DNA from: Anthostomella pinea
Taxonomy: Eukaryota; Ascomycota; Sordariomycetes; Xylariales; Xylariaceae
Length of the DNA: 64,000 nt
Direction of reading: 5' to 3'
NCBI GenBank assembly: GCA_963556695.1
Contig: CAUWAG010000012.1
Span: 2,108,001-2,172,000 of the forward strand
Each line of letters opens with the position of its first letter. Positions within the stretch are counted from its first letter, which is position 1. Positions 44,137 to 56,500 of this stretch are shown piece by piece. Position numbers and translations under genes: made by a program. The notes under the pieces are model-generated. The model was not told the origin of the DNA, did not search any database, and saw nothing but the letters and a program-made list of their open reading frames with translations.

Positions 44137-45980
44137 TTACCGCCGAGGCATTCCTCTTCCGCGTCCTCTCAACGCCCGCTGCGCTGCTCCAGGGGGGAGC
44201 TGCTGACCAGGCGCCTGCGGCTGCGCGCTCTCCTCGTTGCGGATCGTCTCGTCTACGCCAAGGATGAGGCAGCTTGCCTCTGTCGCGGCTTGGATGGCGT
44301 TGATCTTGACCAGGGCCGGTTCCCATACGAATCTTTCCATCATGTCGGCAACGCCCTCGTTCGTGAAGTCGACACCTGCCCAGACGTGGCCCTTGCGATG
44401 CTCGACACGCAGCTTGTTCAGGATATCTGTCGCGTCGAAGCCGGCATTGTCGCACAATTGACGTGGGATGACCTCGAGGGCTTTCGCAAATGACTTGATG
44501 ACACCCTGCTGCTTGTGCGTGATCTTGCTGTCTGCAAAGCGGTGCAGATAGGCGGATATCTCCATCTCGCAGGCACCACCACCTCCCACAATCATGTGGT
44601 TCTTGATCGCACGCTTGACGATCATAATGGCGTCATGAAGGGAGCGTTCCACCTCGGCAATGAACTGCTCAGCACCACCTCTCAGGACAAGAGTGCAGGT
44701 CTTGGCCTCGGGACAGTCCTCGAAAAAGTTGAAGCGCTCGCCACCAATCTGTCGCTCCTCGAAGCTACCAACTGTGCCGAGATGGTGTGGCAAGATATCT
44801 GAGCATGTTGACTGAACAGTGGCACCTGTCGCCTGGACCACTCGCTCCATGTCTTCCGATGCGACGCGGCCAGCGCAGAAGACATCTCTGTCGGCGAAGA
44901 ATTGTGTTGCCAGGTCACCAATAGGCAGCTTGGAGAGCACGACCTTTGCGCCCGTCTTGTATGCAGCCTCCAGCTTCTTGAAGATGATTTGCCACTCGGC
45001 ATCGACTATCGCCTGGTATTCGGATACTTGCTCGATCCGCACTTCCGCGTTGTCCTTCTCTGCCTTCAACTCTAGCTCGACGTTCAAACAGAGGATCTTG
45101 GGTTTCGTGAATGATTTCGGTTGCTGCTCAAATCCAGCATAGGAGAACGTCTTCTTGAAAGCCACACCGTTGACGAAGAGGCAGTCGGTAAGAGATCCAC
45201 CTGGTATCTTCTTGATGCCGATAAGCTTCTCGTTGAGGTCGTCTTGGTCCAGCGACAGGACGGCATCCACAACCACTAGAAGTTGTCAGCCACATCTCCA
45301 CTGCATGGGTTTGACTTGCGTACTCTGAGTGAAAAATTCGGTATTTCTCTTGATCAACTTGCTCGTCATAGCAGTCCCGGCCAGCTTGCAGAGGGTTTCC
45401 CGTCGACTGGACTCTTCTGTTCTGACAGCCATCTCCTTGATCTTGTTGACAGCCATGGTGGACGCCCTGCGCAATGCCTTAATGATGATCTGAGAGCTCA
45501 CGCCTTGTTCGACATGCTCCTTGACCTCCTTCAAGATCTCTCCCGCTAGCACAACCACTGATGTAGTTCCATCCCCAACTTCGGCGTCTTGTGATCTTGC
45601 AATGTCGACGAGGATTCGCGCGGCGGGGTGTACAATGTCGAGCAACTGTAGCTGCGGTTAGCTTCCGTTCATATTCCGAGCCCGTCTGGTCGACTGTACC
45701 TTCATTACCGTGGCGCCATCGTTGGTGATGGTCTGCCTGCCGTTCTCATCCACCATCAACAGATCACCACCATACGGACCGAGGGTCGACTTGATGGTCG
45801 CTTGAACAGCCTGGCAAGCATTGATGTTGGACACAATCTGTCCCTTTCCTTGGGAGCTATCGGTGCCTAGAATTGGTCCGGTCAGCACGGGTCCAGCGCA
45901 AGGCTGCACCGAGGATCGAGGGGCAGCTACTGACCCTCCTTTAGGACGATGATGGTGGGTGTTTGGCCGCCGAACGACAT
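44137..45980 (-). CDS. CCT7: T-complex protein 1 subunit eta (CCT7), cytosolic chaperonin
   Basis: Four exons on the minus strand (45980-45935, 45866-45700, 45645-45324, 45275-44137) give 557 residues, the usual size of this subunit. Introns of 68, 54 and 48 nt join [16 protein letters not shown] to [25 protein letters not shown] to [16 protein letters not shown], and FFTQ to [10 protein letters not shown]. Group II chaperonin motifs are present: [14 protein letters not shown], the ATPase motif [13 protein letters not shown], the apical domain, [13 protein letters not shown], and a C-terminal [13 protein letters not shown] followed by a Gly/Arg-rich tail. CCT7 occupies one position in each eight-subunit ring of the TRiC complex that folds actin and tubulin. 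It is an essential housekeeping gene, and this copy appears intact. Confidence 0.97.
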
Positions 45981-48376
45981 TTTGGATAGCGACCAGGACC
46001 GATGTTACGAGTGGAAGGGAAGCGTCGTCTAAAGTTCAAAAGCAGGAGTTCTGTCGAGTGCCGCAGGGTGGAAAGGTGCCCGGTTCTTGAGATCGAATGG
46101 TCGGTTGGCTGACTTATTATCCGTGTGTGGAGAGGCAGCTTCAATCTTGGGAGCTTCAAAAAATTATTGCAGCCTCTCGAGTGCCAAGACCGGGCTGGAT
46201 GCAGGCGGCAGGCGGCAGGCGGGTACCCGGCAGGGCCTAGCGCATGGGCCACATGGGCTCTCTTTATAACGATGAGACTGGATAGTCTGTTCGTCCCACT
46301 AATTAATAATATCTTGAGGTAACTAACTACGCCCACTATGGCTAGCTGCATAAGCACTCCACGGCGCCCGGGTGTGGCTCCTCAACCCATTTTCCAGCCA
46401 CAATGACGGATGGGTCACGGACCAGGGTACAAGGTACCTTGGAGCCCAACTGGTACCCGTTTGTACCAGATTCGTACCCAACTGGGATGATAGCTACTTC
46501 TGGGATGGGGACACCACCCATCCCTTCTTTCAATCAAGCAACTTCCAGAATACAGACCAACAGCCACCATTCGTGACCCTGGTCCTTATTCTGGATACCG
46601 CTACCACAAGGCACACGGGCATGCTGGGACTCGGATGACGATTTCTCCCTTCTCCCTTCTCCCTCGAATAGAATACCTACCTAAGGTACCCAACGTTGCC
46701 CATTTTGCAGCCTTATCTGTCTCTCTTCATCGAATGCTGATCGCTTCAAAGTTGCCCGCACGATTACCTGCTCACGCTCACCGACAGTGCTAGAAAGTCG
46801 TGTTCCGTCGACTTCGAGTGCCTCTGGGTTGTGGATTTAGATTCAGTCTATGTATGGGTCCTTGTTAACCCAATGGACACCCAACCGGCCATGGACCACA
46901 GCTATGCTCATGAAAAATTGAGTATGCCCGTAGTCATGAAGTTGAAATGCTATGAGAAGGGAACCGGCATCCAGGGGTATGGAAGGAGGTCTGCAGATTC
47001 TCTCTGGTTTATCGAGAGATGGAGATGTCACTAGTCGGACTGCATGCCATGAAGATTAAGGAACTCTGGAGCCACTACGTCCGGGTGATGGACGGAACGC
47101 AACGCTGTCCCGTCCTGTGCTCCCAGTGAGTTATGTCGGTACTAGTCTTCAGAGAGGCTAACACGCCACACAAACAACCCAGGGCCTCGAAGATCCGGCA
47201 CATACGCATTCAATAGGAGATTTGCCACGTCCGCATAGCACCAGGCTGACTCGTCACGTCAACTTTCCTGTCATTGGTGAAGAGGGTGTATCTCGTCTGC
47301 AGAACTGGAAGCTCGTTAATGCCGTCGGATGTCCGATGTGTCTTCTAGCATGGGACAACTCTCAACCCCTCCAATTTTCTCAGCACCTTGCACTGCTCGG
47401 CCACCAAGTCCTCGGCCTGTGGCTGCCGCTACCAATCTCTGCGGCGCCGAGACCCGGCAAGCGCTTATGATACGGAGTTCCGAGCAGAATCCGGTTTCGC
47501 CCCATGCATCCCCGGCCTCCTAGAGTGACTTTGAACATGTTGTCTCATGATGATGTCCGCGTCGAGCGTCGCGACTGTGTCTCGGTCTGCATCGGGATGG
47601 CCGACGAAGCTGAAGCCGTACCTAGCGAAGCGATGGGGTCAACTAGACCGAGGAATAGTCTGGTCCGGCCTCCTGGGTAGAAGTTGGGCAATGTATGTTG
47701 TATCGGATCCCGATGGCGAGGCAGTGGCTTACCAGAGATATGGTACCTCCGGCTTGCCGGCGTTGGCTAGCTCGGGGCTGGGCCTATAGCTACGAGGTTT
47801 TTGCCCCTTTGAGAGACGGCGTCTCTGATGGACTTAGGGGTAGCGCCCGCCACACCGTGGCCACCTATAGGACTAGCCACGGCAACTCGGTCTCAACAAT
47901 CACACCAACAACAACAGCAACAACATGTCAACTGATCGCCACCGGAATTATTGCTTCTATGTCCTTGTGGCACAGCTCATCAGCATTCTCATTGCCCCAT
48001 CGTTCGATTTGAGAGGGCCATGGGATAGAGAGGGGTATATTGTAGTCCTCACTTGCCGCGTTTGATAGCAGCATCTGTCAGGGCGAGGAGGGCCTCGGCC
48101 AGGGCTGGGACACCCGGCGCCGCATTTCATGCATATATATAGTCTTCTGTGTTCTCCTTGAAGGCGAAGATACTTCCTCGTCACATCCATCATCTCTTCA
48201 CCTTCAAAGGTGACCCCCAGTCACAGGACCGTTCCACACAGGATCGTTCCACCTCGCACTCATTATTCCGCACTCTTTACCCAGCACTCGTTATCTCGCA
48301 CTCATTGCCTTGCACTCATTACGATCACCACCGCGTCTCATCATCACCGAGGCCCCCAAGCCTCATCACCGTCATC
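45981..48376. other. Intergenic, no gene recognised
   Basis: About 2.4 kb between CCT7 (-) and the repeat-protein gene (+). Open frames (46372-46638, 46831-47034, 47222-47523, 47547-48012) are short, overlap in different phases and match nothing known. Notable short repeats: CATGCAGGCGGCAGGCGGCAGGCGG near 46200 and TACC-rich words near 46430-46490. The 250 bases before 48377 have repeated GCACTCATTA/GCACTCGTTA words and a CATATATATAG TATA-like box at about 48130. Confidence 0.45.
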
Positions 48377-51300
48377 ATGATGCGTACGCTCGTGACGGCG
48401 CTTGCCGCCTGCTCAGTGGCCAGCAGCGCGCTCGTACCTCGCGACCTGTCTGCCGAGATCGCAACTCTCGGGCAATTCAACTGGACGCTTATCGAGAGCG
48501 AGTTCATTAAAGCTGGCAATCGGAGCACCATTACCGGCCCGCCGCCGGCAGTCGTGCTATCAGCAGGTTCGGTGGCCGCGGTTCCAATCGCCGGCTTCCC
48601 TAACTCGTTCGACTTTGGCAACTACGCCACCAACGCTCCTTTCGATTGCCTCGCGAAAAATTCCCATATGGGCTGCTTCGTATACCTCAGCGGCCAATTC
48701 AACCCCGAAAACTGCGCTGAGGCCTGCAGAAACGCGACTGCGAACGGAGAACCGTGCCGCTTCTTCAACACCTACATGCTCCAGAAGGGCGCCGACGACT
48801 TCGCGCAGTACTGCTCTCTGGTGAGTGCATCGTGATTATAATTACCACGAGCATGAGCTGGCTAACACTTCGGTCGTAGTACGCACAAGTTTGGGGCCCA
48901 GCTTATGCGACCAACAATGGTCAATATGACCCGAACGGGAATTTCTTTGGCATATATGGCAGTGTAGGGTATTACAACGCGTCAGACCTAGGAGGGGACT
49001 GCATCGATGGTACCATCACCACCACCAGCGCGATGTAAGCCTCAGCACCATCTCATTTTGCTGTATTACACATCATTATGCATATCAGTTTTGACCCGAT
49101 ACATCATGTATAGCTTAAGCACCATGACGCCCACGACCGCCACGACCATTGGAAGTAGCAGCGTTAGTACCTCGACTATCACTTTGACTTCGACTGCCAC
49201 TTCGACTGCCACTTCGACTATCATTTCGACTGCGGATGGGACCTGTCCTGCAGTACCAACTTCGACTCAGACAGCCACAAGCACTGTGACTGTTCCTGGA
49301 TCTGGATCCGCCACATCGACTGAGACTGCCACTGTCACTGTCAGCGTTGGTGCCGGTGCTACGGCCACATCCACTGAGACTGCCACTGTCACTGTCAGCG
49401 TTGGTGCCGGTGCTACGGCCACATCCACTGAGACTGCCACTGTCACTGTCAGCGTTGGTGCCGGTGCTACGGCCACATCCACTGAGACTGCCACACTCAC
49501 TGTCACTGTTGGTGCTGGTGCTACTGCCACATTGACCGAGACTGCCACATCAACTGAGACTGCCCTGATCACTGTCAGTGTTGGTGCCGGTGCTACTGCC
49601 ACATCGACCGAGACTGCCACATCGACCGAGACTGCCACATCGACCGAGACTGCCACATCGACTGAGACTGCCACTCTCACTGTCAGCGTTGGTGCCGGTG
49701 CCACTGTTACTGTTCCTGGATCATCTGCCACATCCACCGAGACTGCCACTGTCACTGTCAGCGTTGGTGCCGGTGCTACGGCCACATCCACTGAGACTGC
49801 CACTGTCACTGTCAGCGTTGGTGCCGGTGCTACGGCCACATCCACTGAGACTGCCACACTCACTGTCACTGTTGGTGCTGGTGCTACTGCCACATTGACC
49901 GAGACTGCCACATCAACTGAGACTGCCCTGATCACTGTCAGTGTTGGTGCCGGTGCTACTGCCACATCGACCGAGACTGCCACATCGACCGAGACTGCCA
50001 CATCGACTGAGACTGCCACTCTCACTGTCAGCGTTGGTGCCGGTGCCACTGTTACTGTTCCTGGATCATCTGCCACATCCACCGAGACTGCCACTGTCAC
50101 TGTCAGCGTTGGTGCCGGTGCTACGGCCACATCCACTGAGACTGCCACTGTCACTGTCAGCGTTGGTGCCGGTGCTACGGCCACATCCACTGAGACTGCC
50201 ACACTCACTGTCACTGTTGGTGCCGGTGCTACTGCCACATCGACCGAGACTGCCACATCGACCGAGACTGCCACATCAACTGAGACTGCCCTGATCACTG
50301 TTAGTGTTGGTGCCGGTGCTACTGCCACATCGACCGAGACTGCCATATCGACCGAGACTGCCACATCAACTGAGACTGCCCTGATCACTGTCAGTGTTGG
50401 TGCCGGTGCCACTGTTACTGTTCCTGGATCATCTGCCACATCCACCGAGACTGCCACTGTCATTGTCAGTGTTGGTGCCGGCGCTACTGCCACCAGCACT
50501 GTTACAAGCACTGTCACTTCGGCTGTGTCTGCCACAAGCATAGTCACTGCGACTTCGACTGAGTTAATCACTGTCAGTGTTGGACTTGGTGCGACTGCTA
50601 CTAGCAATGTTACTGCTACGAGCACTGCGACTTCGACTGCCCTAATCACTATCAGTGTTGGTGCCGGTGCCACTGCCACAACCACTGTCACAAGCACCGT
50701 CACTTCTGCTGGGTCTGCCACGGTGACTGCAACTTCGACCGAGTTGATCACCATCAGTCTTGGACTTGGTCAGACTGGCACCAGCACTGTCACGAGCACT
50801 GTCACAGCTTCTGGATCTGGCGCAACTACGACTGCAACTTCGACTGCGACCACGACTGAGTTGATCACCATCAGTCTTGGACTTGGTCAGACTGGCACCA
50901 GCACTGTCACGAGCACTGTCACTTCTGCTGGGTCTGCCACGGTGACTGCAACTTCGACCGAGTTGATCACCATCAGTCTTGGACTTGGTCAGACTGGCAC
51001 CAGCACTGTCACGAGCACTGTCACAGCTTCTGGATCTGGCGCAACTACGACTGCAACTTCGACTGCGACCATGACTGAGTTGATCACCATCAGTCTTGGA
51101 GTTGGCCAGACTGCCACCAGCACTGTTACAGACACAAGCACTATCACAGCTTCTGGATCTGCGACGGCGACTGCCACAATTACTATCAGTGTTGGACTTG
51201 GTGCGACTGCCACTGAAACTGCTACAAGCACTGCCACGAGCACTGTCACTGCTTCTGGATCGACTACGACTGCGACCACGACTGAGTTGATCACCGTCAA

Positions 51301-51571
51301 CCTTGGAATCGGCCAGACTGCCACTAGCACTGTCACTAGCACTGCCACAAGCACCGTCACTGCTTCTGGATCTGGGGCAACTGCGACTACGACTACGACT
51401 ACGACTACGACTACGACTGCGAGCTCGACATGCCCAGCTGGCTCGACTACGACTGAGACTGCGTTGATAACTGTCACAGCCTCCGTCTCACTCCCAATCC
51501 CACTTGAGACTTATGCTGCAGCAACTCCCACAATTGCAGCCCGCACCGCCAAGAAGACCACGTGGGCGTGA
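48377..51571 (+). CDS. Secreted Cys-rich protein with long Ser/Thr tandem-repeat stalk
   Basis: Three exons (48377-48820, 48880-49034, 49114-51571) give 1,018 residues. Introns of 59 and 79 nt (GTGAGT, GTAAGC donors) join QYCSL to YAQVWGP and TTTSA to ILSTMTP. A signal peptide (MMRTLVTALAACSVASSALV) is followed by a compact Cys-containing domain of about 150 residues. It has CLAKNSHMGCFVYL, ENCAEACRNATANGEPCRFF, a QYCSLY motif and GYYNASDLGGDC, a pattern common in fungal secreted proteins related to apple/PAN-type modules. From residue about 205 nearly everything is Thr/Ser/Ala/Val repeats built on an 18-residue unit (ATSTETATVTVSVGAGAT and variants), then a looser TSTVTSTVT region. The tail ends without a clear GPI signal. 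Heavy O-glycosylation and a cell-surface or matrix role are inferred. The long open frame on the opposite strand is a by-product of the repeats. Confidence 0.85.
49310..50480 (+). repeat. Nested tandem repeats inside the stalk gene (54-bp unit, about 345-363-bp higher-order unit)
   Basis: The 54-bp unit encodes 18 residues and recurs almost perfectly. Blocks also repeat at a larger scale: the words CCACTGTTACTGTTCCTGG occur at 49701, 50046 and 50409, that is 345 and 363 bases apart. The difference of 18 bases is one missing STETAT unit. Near-identity at synonymous sites indicates recent unequal exchange or slippage. Confidence 0.93.
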
Positions 51572-52715
51572 AACCCTTCAGGTCGGGAAGATGAGGTGGA
51601 GACTGCCTCGGCTATGCCCTGACGAGAGATGAGCGGGATGAGCGATTTCAGTTCTGTTTTGGCGTTTTGTTTCTTCTGCCTCCAGGAGGTTTTCTGGTTC
51701 TATGCGCAGGGCTAAGGGCTATGCGCAGGGGCTTTGCGCGCGTGCCGTTGTCATGTGCTCCATCGGTCTGAGCCTATGGGAGCTATAATTGAGGGTATTG
51801 CGGACGGAGATAATATGTGGCCTGTAGGCGGTTAGTCTGTTCAACACAGCATGGAAAATGGGGTGGTTTGGGTCTAGGTTTTCGTTCGCGATATGAAAAT
51901 TAATACGAAAAACATCTGCTTTATTCTTGGCTGCCAGCGCAATGCTGGGATCTCTCGTGATCTCGTGGTGGTCTGGAGTCCATTGGTTGACATGAGACGG
52001 ACATGCCGTGCCCCTGACTGCTCTAGTCCGATGCCGGGCTTGTGTTGAATGGCACGCAAGCCACCATGGTGCCGGGGAGGTGGCAGTGCACCGATCAGGG
52101 GCCAAGTGGACACAACAACAACTTCTGAGCAACACAATCAGCACTAAATACACGAATATCAACCACATGAACCATCTACGCACGGCGCTTGATTGACTCG
52201 GGTTGGTTCTTCGTCGGTACTGAATGACATCGTGACCCTCCACAACGGCGTGTGCCATGTACGCACGTACGCAAGTGCACCAATGCTGAGAATGCTGGTA
52301 TGCGGTACGGAGTGGCTCGAGGCAAGTCGGCAGAACATACCATGTTGCCGGGGTGGGTTGGAATAAACACGCCGAACACTGTCTGCAAGAAATCACTTAC
52401 GTTGCGCGACATGTCATACCAGGGAGATAGAAGTAGGTTGTAAATCAGCACCCATCTTGAATTGTAAAGAAGACATTCATTAATGCTGTCAGCCCGGTGG
52501 TTGTAGAATCTTTATGGGGGGTGTGGTAATTGATTTTGTAGACGTCTGTTAGGTCACGTGCGTGTGCTACTCCAGGTCTTATTATGAGTATACGTACAAA
52601 TACAGGCAAAACCACATCGACTAGGTCTCGACTGTAGGGGGTCACTGCTTAGAAACATCGTGTTGCATCGTGTCTACCTTCTTCCAGACAAAAGAAGTTA
52701 TCGGCGCATTTCAGA
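51572..52715. other. Intergenic, no gene recognised
   Basis: The 3' UTR of the stalk-protein gene followed by about 1 kb with overlapping short frames on both strands (51719-52396 and others) lacking any family signature. Confidence 0.4.
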
Positions 52716-52730
52716 CTCTTCATATTAGGT
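52716..52730. repeat. Target-site duplication, left copy
   Basis: CTCTTCATATTAGGT, identical to 53291-53305. It marks the insertion of the retroelement between them. Confidence 0.9.
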
Positions 52731-53290
52731 TTGTTTGTTTGTTTTGTATTTAACGTGGGGGGTAGCTCCTCAGTAGTGCAAACCACGCCTCCCAGAGCCA
52801 TTGCATCGCAAGGTTGTAGAGGTGTCAAATTAGATACATTCAGATCCGCGCACGAGCCTATCCTCGCTGTAGCGGTACCAATCTGTAGTGTTCAGATGGT
52901 TTTAGTCAATACCCAAACACGATTCCGTCAGAAAAACCTCCTATCTAGTGACAAAGCGACCCAGTGAACCTCAGTTCTCTGGTGTACATATCGTTCCAGT
53001 AGCCGTTCGATATATGTCGCATTGGTGAGTGGAGTAGGTGTTTGTTATCTGCTGGCGAGGGAAACCACAAGGGGGAAAACCTCGCAGGAGTGGGTATTGT
53101 GGAGACAAGCTGCTTGGCTATCGGGCTCTGCGATAAATGGGGCCTCTCCACTGTCGTGTGCTGGTTATCGACTCGCACAAGCCGGGTCAGAAAGGGGGCC
53201 ATAGCAGGATTCGAACCCACTTGTTCTCGTCGCCCACCGCACAAACGAGAACACAACCAGGCGCATTTGACCATTGCGCCATACGGCCGC
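52731..53290 (-). mobile_element. tRNA-headed SINE-like retroelement, 560 bp
   Basis: On the minus strand it begins at 53290 with a tRNA-like head (53288-53197) that has an A-box-like TGGCGCAATGGT and a B-box GGGTTCGAATCC. A body of about 370 bases without homology in the window follows. The end is about 75 bases matching the retroelement at 24.9 kb, then an (AAAC)n tail. A perfect 15-bp duplication flanks it (52716-52730 and 53291-53305), as made by LINE-type target-primed integration. A SINE whose 3' end copies that of a partner LINE is a known arrangement. The size of 560 bp is large for a SINE. No protein-coding capacity was seen. Confidence 0.82.
53197..53288 (-). other. tRNA-like head of the SINE, not a functional tRNA
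   Basis: The acceptor ends GGCCGTA and TATGGCC pair with one G-U, and a D-arm GCGC/GCGC and both internal promoter boxes are present. The anticodon region instead forms a strong GTTCTCGT/ACGAGAAC hairpin with a 14-base loop, no proper anticodon stem fits, the T-stem has two G-U pairs, and no T-run terminator follows directly. I therefore treat it as a derived polymerase III promoter. Confidence 0.7.
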
Positions 53291-53305
53291 CTCTTCATAT
53301 TAGGT
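53291..53305. repeat. Target-site duplication, right copy
   Basis: CTCTTCATATTAGGT, identical to the copy at 52716-52730. Confidence 0.9.
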
Positions 53306-53575
53306 ATGCGACAAGTCGCCACGTCTAACGTGCTCTATGAGCTCTTGAATAACCTCCAAGGCCAATCCTCCGACTATGAGATTCCCTAAGCAGAACCCGT
53401 CAAACAGGAGGATAGTGCTAGACTTGGCCGCATTTATCTTTTCCTGGCGATTGACAGCTACTTCAGCGAGCTCTGCCGTGGTTCTGTCCGGGTTTTGCCT
53501 CATGATCAGAGGTGCGAATCGAGCCACTGGATCAGTTCCACAATAGTGTCTGAGACCTCGCATTGAGGTCCACAT
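53300..53575 (-). CDS. Uncertain small open frame, 91 residues
   Basis: An ATG at 53575 (a second in-frame Met follows 4 codons later). The composition is protein-like (GTDPVARFAPLIMRQNPDRT, AEVAVNRQEKINAAKSST), with one hydrophobic stretch (LLFDGFCLGNLIVGGLAL). The stop TAA lies within the SINE target duplication, so the insertion does not interrupt it. No family is recognised, and it may be a fragment or chance frame. Confidence 0.2.
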   Translation of the reverse strand: MWTSMRGLRHYCGTDPVARFAPLIMRQNPDRTTAELAEVAVNRQEKINAAKSSTILLFDGFCLGNLIVGGLALEVIQELIEHVRRGDLSHT

Positions 53576-56500
53576 GCCAAAGCCCAGCAGAGGAAAGAAG
53601 CATGGTGATTTTCACCACTCGACATGGAGTTCCGGACGCTTCGGAGGGACTGCAGCTCCTGGCGTGTCTGGCTCTACCACTCGAATACCTGAGAGATACC
53701 GTAAGGTGTCATAAAGCTCGTCATCTAGAGTGGTTATTAGCATCCGAGGGCTCAAAGAGTGATACAATCCTCGCCTACCAAGCGAGTCTAAATCCAGGTC
53801 GGCAATCGCCTTCTTAATGGACGCTTTGATCTAGCGCTTGACGCCGTGGCCCACTGTCACAATTCGACTGCCGGTGACTCCAGAACTGACTTAGTTGATG
53901 TACGTGAAGAAGAAAGGAAGCTATGAAGCCAGCTAGGAGACATGATCTGGTATATATAGGGGTTGGCCCCCGGAGCTGTGGGGCTGTCTTCTAGTGCCGT
54001 GACAATACCATGGGTCTCGAATGACTTGGATGGGCAACAATTGAGGCTGTCTACAAGAAAGCAAATACTATGGACCGATATATACAACAAAATATGCTGG
54101 CTCGTTTGAGATTATTTTCCATTGGGTGAGTGCACGGTACTGACGAAGAACCATGATCTCGCCCACGTGAAAAGGACTACCGTATGTTTCCTGTCAACCG
54201 CGCGAGACTGCGGTTCTCAACGTCTAGTTCATAAAGAAGGCTGAGCGACGCCATTTTTTCTGAAGATAACCTCCCTCCAGTATCAACAGCATGGCAAGCG
54301 TCATATCATTGATCGCACCATCAATGTGTCCACACACAACTTGCTCGTAGATTGTATACCTTCAGCGGTGCAGGCACAGTAGCGGTGTTTTTGTGTAGCC
54401 GTGGTTGGTTGAGAGCGAGAGTACCCCTGCGAGAGCTTGCATGGTGTAGTAAGGTGTACCGCAAGAGGGTTACGGACCTCATGTGAATAGGGACCCTCGT
54501 AGCTAGTTCTAGAAAGCCCCGAAAAATACTGTGCCAAAACCTCGATTTACCCCATTTCCCTCCTGAGTTTCACTCCTTCCAGTTACCGCCTTTCTCGCGA
54601 AGGACGATGTGCGGCGAAAAGTTTTGAAGTAATGCATCTGCGGTGATCTGCAGTTATCGTGGGTGGGAAGGTTTATGAAAAGCGGAAGGGCGAAGCCCGA
54701 TAGAGGGTATAAAGCAACGCAAGAAGCCGAGTGCGCAGGGACGAAGCGGTAGAAGGTGTGCGGTGTACGAAGGTGTTGAAGATGGACTGTGGGCATCGGT
54801 GTCGACGTAGGATTGAATTGAAGCCACTAGGTGTTGATGCCTGAACACGTGTAAGGCACCTAGCTTCGTGAGCCCTTTGGTGGGCCATTGCATGATAGAC
54901 TCCCAAGCATATTTGCAATATCGCGTCGGTTATGGAATCTGAACCCTCCATTCCGAAAAGAATGAAGTCCCCTTCTTCTACTACCCCGCGCTCTTGTCTC
55001 TGCATCTATATTCATCTGATATTCATTATGAAAAGAGGGCGAATGGTGAACCGTCCCCGCATGATATGATAGCTGATATTCGTTTTATAGTAATTTCGGC
55101 ACATCAAATGATCAGCAACGTTGAGCGGCCGCCTGCGCACAAATGAAACGTTGGATCCGCATATGCTCGCATGATACAGCCCACTGAGAGATACAACTCA
55201 TGTATCATGAGACCGTGGGTTTCGGATGTCTGCGTAGAAGTCTTGTTGTTTCGCGAAATATAACGGAAGATGGAGGACCTTACAGCACGATATGAGAATT
55301 CCCCATGTCACCCATGGCAGAAACGAACAAGACACAAAGTCGATTATGGCCAGTAATGATAGTCTCAGAGGGAAGCTCACTTCAACATCGTTGTTTCCAA
55401 CCCTTATAAAAGTCACGCAACGAGATGGTAACTACCATGTATGTACAGCAGTTTGCCCAAACAGGCTGGGTTGGTTGTTCCCACTCATTCTCTTCGCGGA
55501 AGCAAACCCAACTATGGTCAATGAAAGATCGAAAGGAGTCAGGCAAAAACCTAGCGTAACAGATCCGCCACTCATCTGGACATCCAGACGTGCAGCCACA
55601 GGAGTTTGGAGGGGTTTCGGCTGGGCTCGGAGATAAGGGAATAGGGGCTAGTAGGCAGTGGACTACGCCCAATAGTTACTTGTTCTTTCGGTGTGTGTGT
55701 GTGATGAACATTTGAACATGCCCGCTCCGCGTGTGTTGGGGGCTTTAGTGACGCGCCCTCCGCCGCGAAGAGAGAGTGAGAGCCGCGGTGCCTTCACGAG
55801 GAATTGAGGTAGGGCTTTGGGGCGGAAGCGCTACCGAAAATACCACCAAGCGCGGTCGCGTTGGTGAAGTGAGGTGAGAAGGAAGAAGTCTCTGTTCTTA
55901 GTTTGGGACGCGAGACGTGGTTATATAGCACTGGATCTGCCAGTGTGTTGTGTGTACGCGTGGCGTGCAGAGGTCTAGTCCTTGCCGCCCAATGGAACTC
56001 TCTCATCAAATGGTATGTTTTTGGCTACACCATCGTTTTAGAGTTGGCCGTTGAGATAAGCTTTCAATCTATCCGTTCAGGGGCCGACATCACGGCCAAT
56101 GTACCAATAGCCGCGATTCGTCACTCAGGTTCATCGCATGTCTGGAGAGCATAGAACTTGCATACGAACACACCACTGATGATTGCTGGACATTGAGACA
56201 GCCCCACATGCAGATTTTCTTGAGTTGGTATGGTATCGCATGCCTTGCCATGGGGAACATAATCCAGACAAGACGGGGGTTGGCATGTGGGCGATTGAAA
56301 GCCCGTCAGAAGAGTGTTGCTCGGGTCTAAAAGCTAGCGACCAGCAAGGTAGCAAGCCATGCCTCTTATTTGAGGCACCGGTAAACTTACAGTAAGTTCA
56401 GATCTTAAGAAACGGGAGCGTTAATGACAACCACGTCGCACTGGCAGCATCATCACCTTTATGAGTTGAGCAGCGATCGATTCGAGATCAGCCGGTCGCA

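Noticed and set aside
46831..48012. Small frames upstream of the stalk-protein gene
   Set aside because: Composition and overlaps suggest chance frames; no family signature or leader sequence was seen.
49267..50754. A 495-codon open frame on the minus strand opposite the stalk-protein repeat
   Set aside because: It consists only of a Val/Ala/Asp repeat that is the complement of the Thr-rich repeat; it has no start context, domain or intron signals and exists because the 54-bp unit lacks stops in that frame.
49310..51400. Regular repeats resembling a CRISPR array
   Set aside because: The repeats are contiguous and coding, with no unique spacers, and the organism is a eukaryote.
53197..53288. 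A functional, intron-containing tRNA gene
   Set aside because: Acceptor ends and both promoter boxes are present, but no valid anticodon stem and loop can be drawn, the T-stem is weak, no T-run terminator follows, and the sequence begins a retroelement with a target duplication.
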